The position numbers and the translations under genes were made by a program. DNA of 64,000 bases. It comes from Pleurodeles waltl. Lineage: Eukaryota; Chordata; Amphibia; Caudata; Salamandridae. This document shows positions 22,610 to 34,937 of this stretch, in pieces. The notes beneath the pieces were generated by a model. The model was given only the letters and a program-made list of their open reading frames with translations. It was not told the DNA's origin and made no database searches. Position 1 is the first letter of the stretch, and each line of letters opens with the position of its first letter. The stretch covers positions 218,871,442 through 218,935,441 of the forward strand of contig NC_090450.1 of the NCBI RefSeq assembly GCF_031143425.1. Reading direction: 5' to 3'.

Positions 22610-23930
22610 TTATTCTGCACTTATTTTTTCTTCTGCTACCAGGGGGTCTAATAAACTGTACTTCTCCACCTAGTACGTAGTTTTATAGATTTTTGTTCCT
22701 TATTACACATTTTCCCCTCTGCACACCCTCACACCATTTCAGACTAAATGAGTGGCATAGCTTGCCAGCTACATACTACCCGCACTAAGCTGCCAAATTC
22801 TTTCATGGGTAGTAGTAGCTTGCATCTACTCCTTTGGAGAGATGCCAGGAGGGGCCCAAAGATGAATCATTCCACCCTGTTACAGCCCAGTACAAACGCA
22901 GGAGACTTTACTGGTATGCTCCTCTCTGTTCGAGGAAGTGGAGACATTTCACACACCCGCCAAAACAAAGCCGTACACTTACACTGAATGACTGGAGGTT
23001 GATAGCGATGAGGGGAAGAGATGAGAGAGCACACTGCAGACTGGATGTTTCAAGCATCTGAGACTGCCGGACTAATCTTCGAATACTAAAGGAGGTTCCA
23101 GAGTGCTCCTAACAAACGCTCACTGGTTTCGAACACTCATTGCCATTGCTGGACGTTTCCAGTAACCAAACCCTGCCATGAATGTTCCCGAGGACCTGAG
23201 TGGGGCAAAAGTGCTTCTTATCGGCATCCGCTTTCCTATAGCACCATTAATGGACAACTACACACCCAAGCTCCACAGCAGCATACCTGGAATTACCACT
23301 TTGTGCACAATCGCATGGGAAGAGCTCACATCCACAGAGGAACTACAGGGAGCTAAGTGTTGAAAAAAGCCTATCTTTTTATGTTTTGGCATGCGGGCGC
23401 AAAGTTTTTTATTGTAACTCTTTCTTCCAGGAAATTGATTTATCTGTGACAGACAGCCATAATCTCTGAAACATTTTGGCATTTTCAGATGACTGGCAAC
23501 CTGCATGCACTGTGTCATGCTAAAACCATCAGTTAGAGAGTGAAGTGAGAATAATCACTTACCCTTCTTGATTGATTTCTTAGGAGTGAGATTCCTTACA
23601 CTACTTGCTTGTCTCTGCTATTCATTCAACATTCTTGTTGGGCATGCAAGTGAGTATTTATGTACAGTGAATGGGGAGCATGAGTATGGTGGACGTGGAT
23701 GACCATATGAGCACTGTTCCTAGAGAAGTGTCTAGTTGACACAGCAAGGGAGATGAGCCCCGAATGATGAGAGCCCGTAGGCTGTTGTTTCTTTCATTTT
23801 ATCCACCCCTCATTTCTTTGGTTGTTCTTCCTGGCAAGCAGCATAGTCTGTTCCGCTGGTGGTACACTGAGGGGAGTGGTCGGACTGTTTTTTTTAACAC
23901 CATCCCCTCCAGCTGGATTCGACAGGTTAG
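22610..23930. other. Gene-free stretch
   Basis: No gene, RNA or bounded element was recognised; the ORFs are under 90 codons and without family features. Confidence 0.35.
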
Positions 23931-23936
23931 TACCTG

Positions 23937-24150
23937 TAGGAATACAAGTTTCTAACAGAGTCTGACTCGCCCATCAAGTAGACGAAGGCCCGTATCCTTA
24001 ACCAAGTAGGGTCCCCCAGTATTCTCATCTATGTTAGTGCCTGTAGGAATATGTAGGAATACAGGTTTCTATGAGTCTGACACACTCAAAGAGTGGGTGA
24101 GTGCCTTTATCCTTAACCAAGTAGGGTCCCCTAATATACTCATCTATAAT
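23937..24150 (+). repeat. Two-copy tandem duplication, about 97-115 bp
   Basis: Copy 1 starts ttagtacctgtaggaataca at 23,937 and copy 2 starts ttagtgcctgtaggaat at 24,034. Both contain atccttaaccaagtagggtc and end near ctcatctat. Copy 2 carries an extra internal gtaggaata repeat. Confidence 0.7.
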
Positions 24151-24800
24151 TTGGATCTATTGTTTCAAAGTGGCAGCTTGTCCTATATATGGTTATTTGA
24201 ATGCTTGGAAGGATGAACAGGCTGCCTATTAATCCTCTGACCCTAACGTGTGATATGGTCTGAATACAAACTACATCCAAGCAATGTGTCTTCTGTTACT
24301 ACCAAAAGATGAATTGCCCAGCATTTCAATGGTTGGTCACAGATAAGCCTTTTTGTAATGGGCGATAGTTTTTCCAGAAGTACACTGTTGGCAGATGTGT
24401 CCATCCCTTGTCTTTCAAGTGAGCATTGCGTGTATGCCTCCAAAGCATTGCACTGAAGCCTGGGATTTGTCTCTAATGCAACTGTCACATTTGTGACATG
24501 CCTGCTAGATGCAACCACATTGGGCAATCTTGCATCACTAATCTATGATAAGAGGGTAGGTGTCCCATGACGTTAGTGCTCCCCAGTGCCCATGCTGTTT
24601 TAACCTGGAGTGTGCCCATTGGTGCATGTACAGTCATAGTGCCAATAAGTCAGGTAATCACATCCATCCTCTGTTCTTCTTCCTTCAGCCTCACACTGCA
24701 TGCCTCCAATACTGGACTGGCTTATTATGTTGTGAATCTACATTTACCAGGGTGGCAGGTGTAGCTCAGCTACATCGTCTCCCTCAGTTGTAAGTATCTT
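24151..24800. other. Gene-free stretch
   Basis: Nothing was recognised. A tgtagctcag word at about 24,758 resembles part of a tRNA D-arm but has no tRNA around it. Confidence 0.35.
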
Positions 24801-24829
24801 CTTGTCAAGACTTCATCTACATCACTCCT

Positions 24830-26350
24830 ACAGCTTGGTACAAAAGCATTCATGCTTCACTTAGAGGCACTGTGTAAAGTATTTATGCAAGACACATGCT
24901 GTAATAAAATGAAAAAAAACCTCAAAAAAGTCTCACACCAATTTAGAAAAAGTAAGTAAAATTTAAGAAATAAAATTACACCAAAGCAAATTAAATTCAG
25001 TCTGCAGAACAGGAGATATGAGGTTTTACATTTTTAAGTGAAAAATAGCACACAGAAGATCAAAGTGCCCTCTGCAGGCATCTAGTCATGTGAGAGAGGT
25101 GTAAAGACAAAAGTTATGACTGACCGCAATGGAGCACGGTTTGACTACACGAGGTGAATTGGGCCTGATATTAGCTTACCTTCGGACTTAGAATAAACTT
25201 AGGAAAAATGTTCCTGAGAATGTAAAGTTCAGTGGGGAAAGGCAACCAGCCATGTCCAAGAAGGAGGCATTTTTATCAATGAGCCAATGGATCCATTCTC
25301 TATGAAGATCTCAGCTTTCAGACTTTGTTACTTTTTGGGAAGTTAAACATCACCAGCAGGAATAGGCTACAGGATGTAGCAGAAGACGGTTCCTAGAGGC
25401 CATATACCATAGCTCGGAGGTCCCGCTGACCAGGATTTGCTACTGCAGAGAAGAATGAGGTACTACAAAGTTAGTTTGACCGACAATACACGTCAGGTAG
25501 TTCAGAGAGCAGGTAGATCCCGGTCCCCTGTAGGTTCTCAAGCCACGTTTTGGTAAACTTTTTTCTAAGTCCCAAGTTTCAGGTTTTGGCAGGAGAAGCA
25601 CCTTCAGCATCACTTCAAGGATTCAGCGCTGGTTGTGCAAAACTTGGGGTGTCAGCATTCACTCTAGGCAGAGGCCAGGTGCAGGTTTCAAGGTATCTGG
25701 AGCCTGTTATGTGCCTGTAACTCCCTTGGGAGGACAGCCAACTAGCCCTTGGAGTCACACTGGTAATCCTCGGTTCAAGTAGCAAGGCAGGTGTCAAGCA
25801 GCAGGGCTGTCCTCTTTGGGTACATGGTACACTTCAAGTAGCAGGGCAGTCCCCTGGCAAGTGGAGGCCCATCCTCTGAGGTACACACAGATCTCAAGTA
25901 GCAGCGCAGTTCTCTGAAAAGATGTGTAGTCCTCTGGGGGTCCTTCACAGGTCCAGGAGTGTACTGATGGTTTGAGAGGTCGAATATTTATACCTGGTAC
26001 CAGCCTTACAGGTAGGGGGGAATCTTTCAGGCTATCCCCACATATGGTTCTGGAAATGCCTTCTCTTCCTCAGGCAAGGCACCAAGAAACGTGGGGTGAG
26101 AAAAGACTGATGTCAAGTTAATTTGTGTGAGCAATGGAGGCATTCAATTGGAATGTAAGTGGGCAAGGAACAGTTCTGCCCCCAGCCAACCTAGCAGACT
26201 GGCCCATCCTGCCTACACCTAGTTTCCTATTGTTCACTGTCTGGGCCCAATACATGTCCTTAATTGAAGAGCCATAAACAGGCCCAGGCAGCTGGAAACT
26301 CCTAGAAGGTCTTAGAAACTTTTGGACAGAAAAATTAGAACTTTCTAAAA
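24830..26350 (-). mobile_element. LTR-like repeat, minus orientation, ends not resolved
   Basis: A block at about 24,900-25,000 (A-rich, ending aaaattacaccaaagc) resembles the block at the right window edge (aaaatgacacaaaaacg) and in position resembles the antisense region downstream of an LTR polyadenylation site. At 25,780-25,920 a degenerate tandem of tcaagtagcagggcagtcc occurs three to four times, a style common in large salamander LTRs. No TG...CA ends or duplication were located, so the class is inferred. Confidence 0.4.
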
Positions 26351-26419
26351 GTAGCATTTTAAAAATGGTAACCTAAAATCTGACTTTGTCTTTAAGGAGT
26401 ATTCTAAATTACATTTCAT

Positions 26420-26850
26420 TTGAATCCAAGCATGATGTTTCCACCTGCTCCCGTTCTAAAGATAGCAAATAGCAAATGTAATAAGGTTACCCAAAGTTAT
26501 CATATGGGAGAGACAGGCATTCCAGTAGTGAAAAATAAACCTAGGCGTTTTCACTACCAGCAAATGTACAATTTAAGCCGGTATGATGTCTGCCTCCTCA
26601 CAGCTTTGGTGGTCAGGTAATTGCAACTGCCAAAGTCATAATGAGGCCCAAAGTTCAATGAATGTGACAGTTTGCTAGACCCTTCTCATACTGAAAGGTA
26701 TTGGTGAGCTACACCTAGACTCTATTTTCTAGCATCTCTTTAGGGCTAAAGAGCAAAAACATGCAGGACATAAAGCATATCTATGAAAGAACCCACATTT
26801 AGCAGAAAGTATTTTCTTCATTTACTGGTATTCAGATGTTTAGGAAACAA
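26420..26850. other. Gene-free stretch
   Basis: One incidental 66-codon frame; nothing recognised. Confidence 0.3.
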
Positions 26851-26851
26851 A

Positions 26852-27019
26852 GGACTAATTCAGAGTTCGGTGGATGGGGTTACTCCTTCACAAATGTGAC
26901 AGATATCCCGTCTGCCATATGACAATTCCATTATGTCCCATGGACACCTTAATATGACAGACGGGATATCTGTCAAGTTTGTGATGGATTTACCCCGCCA
27001 CCAAACTCTAAATCAGGCC
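26852..27019. repeat. Small MITE (168 bp) with ~22-bp terminal inverted repeats
   Basis: The left end is ggactaattcagagttcggt; the right end, reverse-complemented, is ggcctgatttagagtttggt (4 mismatches over 22). The centre holds a long inverted repeat: gacagatatcccgtctg near 26,900 against cagacgggatatctgtc near 26,957. A relative lies at 48,796-48,947. Confidence 0.7.
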
Positions 27020-27277
27020 ATAATGTCTCTATAGACATTAGTGCAATTATTATTAATCCTTAAATATCATTCACACGAGTTTTTGTAAAAATACCTTACA
27101 AGTGTTCTTGAGAGGAGGAGAATGATGTACACTTTTATAACAACACTTACAATTATCTATGTCTTGAACAATTTGTGAGTACCTCATAGATTATAGACTC
27201 TTCAACAATGTATATTATCTCAGAATTTTCAGTGACATTCTGGAAATAAATATTGGTGACTTATAAGTTCCCGGGGT

Positions 27278-27563
27278 GGCATTTACTATTCACACTCCAT
27301 TCTAAACCAGATTGAGGAAGGTTTTTAATTTTAGAAAGGTGACATTTACTATTCCCACTCCATTTTACGCAAACGTGGGGTAGATGTTGGACACTAAAGA
27401 GGTAACATTTACTATTCCCACTCCATTCTAGACCAACTTGGGTACGATGCTAAAGGGTGATGTTTAATATCCCCACTCTAATCTAAACCAATTTGGTGCA
27501 CTGTTGGACACTAAAGGAGTGTACTTTACTATTCCCACTCCAATATAAACCAACTCTTTGAAT
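27278..27563 (+). repeat. 63-bp minisatellite, left part
   Basis: The unit starts (g)gcatttactattcacactcc. Anchors fall at 27,278, 27,341, 27,404, 27,459 and 27,521, giving a period of 55-63 bp. The array is cut by the outer Harbinger element and resumes at 46,770. Confidence 0.75.
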
Positions 27564-28379
27564 GCCCTCATTATGGCCCTGGCGGTGAGTGATAAAGTGG
27601 TGGTAATTCCACCAACAGGCTAGTGGTAATTACCGCCAAATTATAACTATGGCGGTGAGAACTTCCACAGACAGCCAATGTAACACACCATCCGCCAGGG
27701 CGGAAACACCACGCACGCCGGCGGTTGCCATCAACAGCAAGGTGGGAGACAAAGTACCTCCAACCATATTAAGACCCTACAATCCGTCACGTTTTCCAAG
27801 GCAGTACCAATGCTGTCAAAAGCCTGGCGGAAAGACATCACAGAAGAGAAAAGACTCACCATCGGAGACACAAGGAAGAACAACGCTGCCGAGGAAACTG
27901 AACTGGAAGTTTTTCCGATGACCTTCTACGTTATGCTCCACCTGGATCACCAACACTGACGAAGATGACAATGGTGAGTACAGCCATCTAGCACAGAAGG
28001 GACACACACAAAGAGTGACACACACAACGCACAACACATACCAGACACTCATACACCATACACATGTCCAGCTGCACACGAAAAACAATTTGCACCCGAT
28101 ACATAGCAGAATAATGCAAGGACAACAGGAATGCACCAAGGTAAATGTATTAATATCAACAGCTAATAAATAAACCAATTGACTGTGAAACAGATATGTA
28201 CACATGTACACAGAGAGACACAGCCCAGTCCAATGTTGAAAGGGCCCACATGGCAACAGGGCACAGTCCAAGGCCCAACCAGAATCCTGACTTAATCCGG
28301 ATAGAATTCTGGAGGGGCATCAGTTTGCAAGTGGGAAGGCACCTTAGCGGGATGGGGGGAGCACCTTAGCCGAAGTCGG

Positions 28380-28820
28380 GAACAAGCCACTGGTTCTGTT
28401 GTGGGCTCCATGTCCAATTCTCTCTGCTGGGGAGTGCAAGGCCACAGTCTCTGGAGTGGGTGACTTTGCCACTGGTTCTGGAGGGGGCCCCATGCCCAGT
28501 TCACTGTCCTGGGGAGTGCAAGGCCACAGTCTCTGGAGTGGGTGACTCTCCCACTGGTTCTTGAGGGGGCTTCATGCCCAGTTCTCTGTCCTGGAGAGTG
28601 CAAGGCCACACAGTCTCTGGAGTGGGTGACTTTCCCACTGGTCCAGGAGGGGACTCCATGCCCAGTTCACTGTCCTGGGGAGTGCAAAACCACAGTCTCT
28701 GTAGTGGGTGACTCTCTCACTGGTTCTGGAGGGGGCTCTATGCCCAATTCTCTGTCTTGGGGAGTGCAAGGCCACAGTCTGTGGAGTGGGTGACTTTCCC
28801 ACTGGTTCTGGAGGGGACTT
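28380..28820 (-). repeat. 82-bp coding minisatellite in outer gene B, left part
   Basis: The unit begins gagtgcaaggccacagtctc; anchors at 28,432, 28,514, 28,596, 28,680 and 28,762 give a period of 82 bp (84 once, from a 2-bp insertion). The array resumes after the LTR at 39,696. Because 82 is not a multiple of three, successive units shift frame, so any encoded protein would change frame each unit. Related units in reverse orientation occur in the inner element at 38.38-38.48 kb. Confidence 0.8.
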
Positions 28821-29845
28821 TGTCACACCTGACAGCCTGAGGGTGGTCACCCCTAACTTTTTGCCTGCCTCCCTACACTTTTTGGACACTGTTTTTTTCT
28901 GGTTTTAAGACTCTGCACACTTGCCCACTGCTAACCAGTGCTAAAGTGCATATGCTTTCTCCCTATAAACATGGTAACATTAGATCATACCCAAATGGAC
29001 TATTTAATTTACTTATAAGTCCCTAGTAGAGTGCACTTTGTGTGTCCAGGGGCTGCACTATGTGTGCCCAGGGGCGGTAGATTAAATGCTACTAGTGGGC
29101 CTGCAGAATTGATTGTGCCACCCACATAAGTAGCCACTTAACCTTGTCTCAGGCCTGCCATTGCAAGGCCTGTGTGTGCAGTTTCACTGCCAGTTCGACT
29201 TGGCATTTGAAAGTACTTGCCAAGCCTAAAACTTCCCTTTTTGTACATATAAGACACCCCTAAGGTATGCCCTAGGTAACCCATAGGGCAGGGTGTTGTG
29301 TAGGCAAAAGGTTTACATGTCCTGGTAGTGTAAAACACCTACATTCGTTTTTGCACTGCTGTGAGGCCTCCTCCCTTCATAGGCTAACATTGGGGCTGCC
29401 CTCATACATTGTTTGAGTGGTAGCTGCTGATCTGAAATGAGTAGGAGGGTCATATTTAGTATGGTCAGAATGGTGATATTAAATCCTGCTGACTGGTGAA
29501 GTTGTACTTAATATTACCATTTTAGAAATGCCACTCTTAGAAAGTGACCATTTCTCTGCACTTAAATCTTTCTGTGTCTTACAATCCACGTCTGGCTGGG
29601 TTTAGTTGACAGCTCCTTGTGCATTCACTCAGACACACCCCAAACACAGGATACTCAGCCTCACTTGCATACATCTGCATTTTGAATGGGTCTTCCTGGG
29701 CTGGGAGGGTGGAAGGCCTGCTCTCACACAAAGGACTGCCACACCCCCTACTGGGACCCTGGCAGACAGGGTTTAACTGAAAGGGGACCTGGTGCACTTC
29801 TAAGCCACTATTTGAAGTCTTCCCCACCTCAAAGGCACATTTGGG

Positions 29846-29853
29846 TATATAAA
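29846..29853 (+). promoter_or_regulatory. TATA box of the nested LTR
   Basis: tatataaa is followed about 30 bp downstream by ccaactcagacactttctgg, a plausible transcription start region. Position within the LTR supports it; no experiment does. Confidence 0.5.
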
Positions 29854-30645
29854 CAGGGTCTCTGCCCCTTCCAACTCAGACACTTTCTGGAGAAGAAACT
29901 TGTAACCAGAACCTGCATCCTACAAAGAAGAACTGCCTGGCTGCCCAAAGGACTCACCTGACTGCTTTCTGTGAAAGTCTGCTGCCTTGCTGTTGCCCTT
30001 CTGCATTGCTGCTCTCTGGTTATGGTGAAGAAGTGCTATCCAAGGGCTTGGATAGAGCTTGCCTCCTGTTCCCTGAAGTCTCAGGACCAAAAAGACTTCA
30101 TCGCTTCATGAAGGACTCCTTGTGTGGTGAAATCCAACGCACAGCCTGCCAGAAACTACTCACAGCCTGCACTGCTGTGAAAATTTCACAGCAAGCCGAA
30201 CCGGAACAACGCAGCCCAACTTCGCAAAAAGAAGATCGACGCAGCGCCAGGAAATTCGACGCACGGCCCACTGGATCGATACATAGCCGAGCTGAAACGT
30301 CGCAGCCTGACTTCCAGAGAGGAATCGACTCAGTGCCTGCGGTGAGGTAGAAAATTTTACGCAACGCCCACCGGATCGATCATCTCCTGTGACTTCGTCC
30401 TGCCAGAGCAGGAAATCCACACACTGTCCCCGGGGCGTCTGAAAACCCCACAAGCCGAAGAGGATCCATGACCGAGCACCGGAAATCGAGGCACAGCCCT
30501 CCCTGCATGAAAACTAAACAACGCATCACTGTGTGCGGCCCAATAAATTGATGCACACCCCTTTGTTTCCACGCATCTCCTCCTCTGCGGTTCTTTGTGG
30601 AGATTTTTCACGTGAACCAGGTACCTTGTGCTTGAAAGAGACTTT

Positions 30646-31193
30646 GGTGATCATTCCGACCCCGGCGGGCGGCGCCCGCCGGGCGGAAACAGCCAAAAGA
30701 CCGCACCGCGGTCAAATGACCGCAGCGGTCATTCTAACTTTCCCGCTGGGACGGCGGGCGATCTCCAAAAGATCGCCCGCCGGCCCAGCGGGAAAGCCCC
30801 TGCAAAGAGGAAGCCGGCTCCGAAAGGAGCCAGCGGATTTGCAGGGGTGCGACGGGTGCAGTGGCACCCGTCGCGATTTTCAGTGTCTGCAAAGCAGACA
30901 CTGAAAATTTTTGTGGGGCCCTGTTAGGGGGCCCACGACACCCGTTCCCGCACCGCCAGAAACAGGCTGGCGGGAAGGGGGTCGGAATCCCCATGGCGGC
31001 GCTGCAAGCAGCGCGGCCATGGAGGATTCCCTGGGCCAGGGGAAAACCGGGGGGAAACCGCCGGTTCCCCTTTTCTGACCGCGGCTTTACCACCGCGGTC
31101 AGAATGGCCCAGGAAGCACCGCCAGCCTGTTGGCGGTGCTTCCTCTGCCCTCCACCCTGGCGGTTTCAAACTGCCAGGGTCGGAATGAGGGCC
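30646..31193. mobile_element. Serially palindromic MITE, copy C (548 bp)
   Basis: The left end ggtgatcattccgac and right end (reverse complement ggccctcattccgac) are flanked by ttt on both sides (30,643-30,645 and 31,194-31,196). Internal hairpins include cgacgggtgc/gcacccgtcg near 30,849-30,874 and tttcagtgtctgc/gcagacactgaaa near 30,878-30,907, the same modules in the same order as copies A and B. It is inserted in the LTR only 32 bp from the inner Harbinger. Confidence 0.85.
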
Positions 31194-31824
31194 TTTGTTT
31201 GCTTTTAAAACACTTAGGACACTTTGGGGGTCATCACAACATTGGCGGTAAAAGCCGCTTACCGCCGTGCAGAAGACCGCCAACACACCGCCGCGGCAGC
31301 GGAATTCCGCCACAGCCATTATGACCCACAGCTCGGAATCCGCCAAAATCTAGACACCCACACAAGTCCGCCACACCAAAGGTCAGTGATAAACTGGTGA
31401 TAACAAAACCTCCACCGTCACGCCAACAGGAATACGCCCACACTATCATGACCCACAAATCCACACGGCGGTCTTACAACCACGGTATTCCATTGCCGGT
31501 ACACACCGCCGCGCTCAAAATACACACAAGTTAACAAAACACTACCACATTGGACAATTCAAAATACACACACCTGATACACATACACACACCACTCCCA
31601 CACACCCAATACACTATAAAACACACACCCACATCACCCACAAACCCCTACGACAACAATTGCGACAGAAGGCCAGAGAGAGATACCACCAGAAAAAACA
31701 ATAGCATCCACAGGCACTCAACACCATCACTCACACAACATCCACGCACCTCACACAACACACCTCTAAATATCACCCCACACATCACAACACACACCAC
31801 CCCACACATCACCCACACCACCTC

Positions 31825-33401
31825 ATGGCACCGCAACGACACCCCAGGTTTTCTGAGGAGGAGCTCAGGGTCATGGTGGAGGAAATCATCCGGGTAGAGC
31901 CACAGCTATTCGGATCACAGGTGCAGCACACCATCATAGCTAGGAAGATGGAGCTATGGCGCAGAATCGTGGACAGGGTCAATGCAGTGGGACAGCACCC
32001 AAGAACTAGGGATGACATCAGGAAGAGGTGGAACGACCTACCAGGGAAGGTGCATTCCGTGGTCTCAAGACACCAGATTGCGGTTCAGAGGACTGGCAGC
32101 GGACCCCCACCTCCTCCCCCAGAACTCACAACATGGGAGGAGCAGGTCTTGGCTATACTGCATCCTGAGGATTAGCTGGCGGAATGGACACTGGTAAGTC
32201 AAACCTTTAACTACTTCATCCCCCACCCACCTGCATGCTATCACATACCCCCACCCTCGCCCTCACCCCCATCACTCCAACTCCTCACACATGTCCCACT
32301 ATCACAAACCACACGTCCCAAACCCAAGCCCTGCATGTAACACCAAAGCATGGAAACCCATCACCAAAGCATGTCCACTGCACATACCCATACACACCCC
32401 TAAACCATTATCGCAGAAGGTCCCACACAAGAATGGAAGCACTGGGGTACAGGGTGACCCACCCATTGCACACCATGGCACACACAAATGCAATAATCAT
32501 GCCTTTACACCCCTGCAGGACCCCTACCCAACGCCACCGACAGGAGGGTCCAGACATGTCCACTCCACCCACAGAAGAGGCCCACAGTGATGACAGCAGC
32601 TCTGTCCAACTGGATCTAGATGACCAGCCCAACCTATCTGGGACCTCGGGACAGTCGGTTCCCCTCACACTGGCACAGGCCTCTACAGAGCTTCCCTCCT
32701 CTGGAAACACGAGCACAGCACCCACCCAGCAGGCCCATACCTCTGTTCCCAGGACACGCCAAGCAGTGGTGTGTCCACCACTACAGGGAACCCAGGCTAA
32801 CCCACCACCCCAAGAACACAAGGGACCTGGGGGCAGTGGTAGTGGGCACACGGTTCAGGGGACAGAGGCACAGGCAAACAGGGGAACTGGGAGGGCTGCT
32901 GTGCGACAGGGGGAGGACAGGCCCAGGGAACCCACTCTACAGGAGGCCCTCTCCAACATCATGGGAGCCTACCACCATTCCCAGGAGACAATGGCGACGG
33001 TACTGGCCAAGTTTCAGAAGACCCAGCGGCTGCAGGAGGAACAGTATTTGGGGTTCAGGGAGGAACTCAAATCCATCAATTCCACCCTGGGCACCATTGT
33101 AGGGGTGCTGAAGGAACTTGTGAGCACCAGGAGGGACACTGTGGCACAACAAGAGGCCCCTGAAACTAGCCTGGACGATGAACTGCCCACCACCTCTGCC
33201 GGCGGTAGTGGACAGGAGGCACCGCCACAGGACCACGACACCAGCACCCCACCCCCTGCAGATGGAGAACCACCCCGCAAGCGGTCTCTGAGATCCAGGA
33301 CAAAGACAGAGAACAATGCCAAGACCCCGTCAAGAAATGAGACCACCATTGTCATCCTTCTGTCCCACTTTGCCGCCCTGTCCATACTTAAACTGCCCTA
33401 G
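31825..33401 (+). pseudogene. Inner Harbinger gene A: Myb/SANT-like DNA-binding accessory protein
   Basis: Exon 1 (31,825-32,193) starts MAPQRHPRFSEEELRVM and contains a Myb/SANT-like three-helix domain: the EEELR start, then WRRIVDRVNAVG and RDDIRKRWNDLPGKV. A donor gtaagt follows at 32,194. Exon 2 (32,519-33,401) begins after a pyrimidine-rich tract and cag. It encodes a Ser/Thr/Gln-rich linker, then a coiled-coil-like stretch (LQEEQYLGFREELKSINSTL) and a basic tail (PPRKRSLRSRTK) that could be a nuclear signal. Such proteins bind transposon ends and carry the transposase into the nucleus. A stop after ILHPED in exon 1, and a frame that does not join cleanly at the exon border, suggest a damaged copy, hence pseudogene. 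The long frame upstream of 32,519 is intron. Confidence 0.65.
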
Positions 33402-33720
33402 CTCCACTTCCTATGCCCCTTTGGACAATGCACCTGTGAGACTAATAGACTGGACTGTGCCATGGAGATTCCTCCACCATCGCCCCTGACCATTTTACAA
33501 CCACCTCCACTATTTAGCACTTAAATAAACACCCTTAAATCACAAAACAATCTGGAGTCAGTCTGTGCTTTCGAAAATGTGTATTAGCAATAACTGTGGC
33601 AAAATGCTATATCCAATGTAATGTCAACATACCTATGTCACACAGCTCTAGTCCATGCGGAAACAAAGCAGAGGTCACACAGTGGGACCCACATCTGTGA
33701 ATTTCAAAGGGAAAGTGACA
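33402..33720. other. Spacer between gene A and the transposase
   Basis: This is the convergent 3' ends of gene A (plus) and the transposase (minus). A possible plus-strand signal aataaa lies at about 33,523. No further gene. Confidence 0.4.
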
Positions 33721-33721
33721 A

Positions 33722-34937
33722 CTAAGTGTCCATACACTGGGTGAAAATGATGAGAGGTGTCCTCTTCTTCTGCTTCCTCGTCTTCACTGTCCACAGGCTC
33801 CACAGCTGCCACAACACCTCCATCTGGCCATCCTCCTGCAGAAAAGGCACATGTCGTCGCAAATCCAAGTTGTGAAACATACAGCAGGCAACAATGATCT
33901 GGCACACCTTCTTTGGTGAGTAGAATAGGGAACCACCTGTCATGTGGAGTTTCCGGAACCTGGCCTTCAGGAGGCCGAAGGTCCTCTCTATAATCCTCCT
34001 AGACAGCCCATGGGCCTCATTGTAGCATTCCTCTGCCCTTGTCCTGGGATTCCTCACTGGGGTCAGTAGCCATGACAGGTTGGGGTAACCAGAGTCACAT
34101 GCAAATGGCGAGGGACAACTGTTAGACACACCCGAACTCTTAGGGACATCCCCATACCCAGACACCTAGTCACACTGTATTGGGTCCCTGTCCTCACCTA
34201 ATAGCCACACACGGTGCCTCTGGAGTTGCCCCATCACATAAGAGATGATGATATTCCGCAGAATGTAAGCGTCATGCACTGAGCCAGGAAATTTGGCATT
34301 TACATGGGAGATGTACTGGTCGGCCAAACACACCATCTGCACATTCATGGAATGGTAACTCTTCCGGTATCTGTACACCTGTTCACTCCTGCATGGGGGG
34401 ACCAAGGCCACATGTGTCCCATCAATGGCACCAATGATGTTGGGGATATGTCCCAGGGCATAGAAGTCACCTTTCACTGTAGGCAAATCCTCCACCTGAG
34501 GGAAAACGATGTTGCTGCGCATGTGTTTTCAGCAGGGCAGACAACACTCTGGACAACACGTTGGAGAACATAGGCTGGGACATCCCTGATGCTATGGCCA
34601 CTGTTGTTTGAAAAGACCCATTTGCTAGGAAATGGTGTACTGACAGCACCTGCACGAGAGGGGGGATTCCTGTGGGAAGGCCGATAGCTGACATCAGGTC
34701 TGGCTCCAACTGGGCACACAGTTCCAGGATTGTGGTACGATCAAGTCTGTAGGTGACAATGACATGTTGCTCCTCCATTGTCGACAGGTCCACCAGCGAT
34801 CTGTACACCGGAGGAAGCCGGCATCTCCTCACCTGCCCCAGCAGACGTGCTCTATGGAGGAGAACAGGGAGCAGAGAGTCAACAAACACTGAGGTAGGTA
34901 AACATAACTTTAGCGGAAAATGTTTGAAAGTCGACAT
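33722..34937 (-). pseudogene. Inner HARBI1-type DDE transposase
   Basis: It reads on the minus strand. Exon 1 (34,937-34,198): a helix-rich N-terminal part with YRLDRTTILELCAQLEPDL and ASGMSQPMFSNVLSRVL, then the catalytic core with AIDGTHVALVPP (first Asp) and PGSVHDAYILR (second Asp), ending at WLLG with a gtgagg donor. Exon 2 (34,098-33,722): GDSGYPNLSWLLTP, then IIERTFGLLKARF with the catalytic Glu. All three DDE residues are present. Damage: a single-base frameshift near 34,525 in an A-run, and the exon 2 acceptor reads gcat where the outer copy has gcag. The enzyme cuts and pastes the element at 3-bp targets. It lies between, and opposite to, the two accessory genes. Confidence 0.8.
34099..34100 (-). 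other. Mutated splice acceptor (AG to AT) of the inner transposase
   Basis: On the minus strand the inner copy reads ttgcatgtgactct, while the outer copy at about 43,787 reads ttgcaggtgactcc. The exon codon phase (G|GT GAC) fits the acceptor in the outer copy. Loss of AG would force retention of the intron or use of another site. Confidence 0.5.

Noticed and set aside
24745..24790. tRNA-like word (tgtagctcag)
   Set aside because: No acceptor stem, anticodon arm or T-arm could be formed around it.
28292..28908. ORFs of 83-105 codons on both strands
   Set aside because: They derive from the 82-bp minisatellite and shift frame each unit.
32235..32518. N-terminal part of a 388-codon ORF
   Set aside because: It is the intron of inner gene A: it follows a gtaagt donor and ends at a cag acceptor, and the outer copy shows the same structure.
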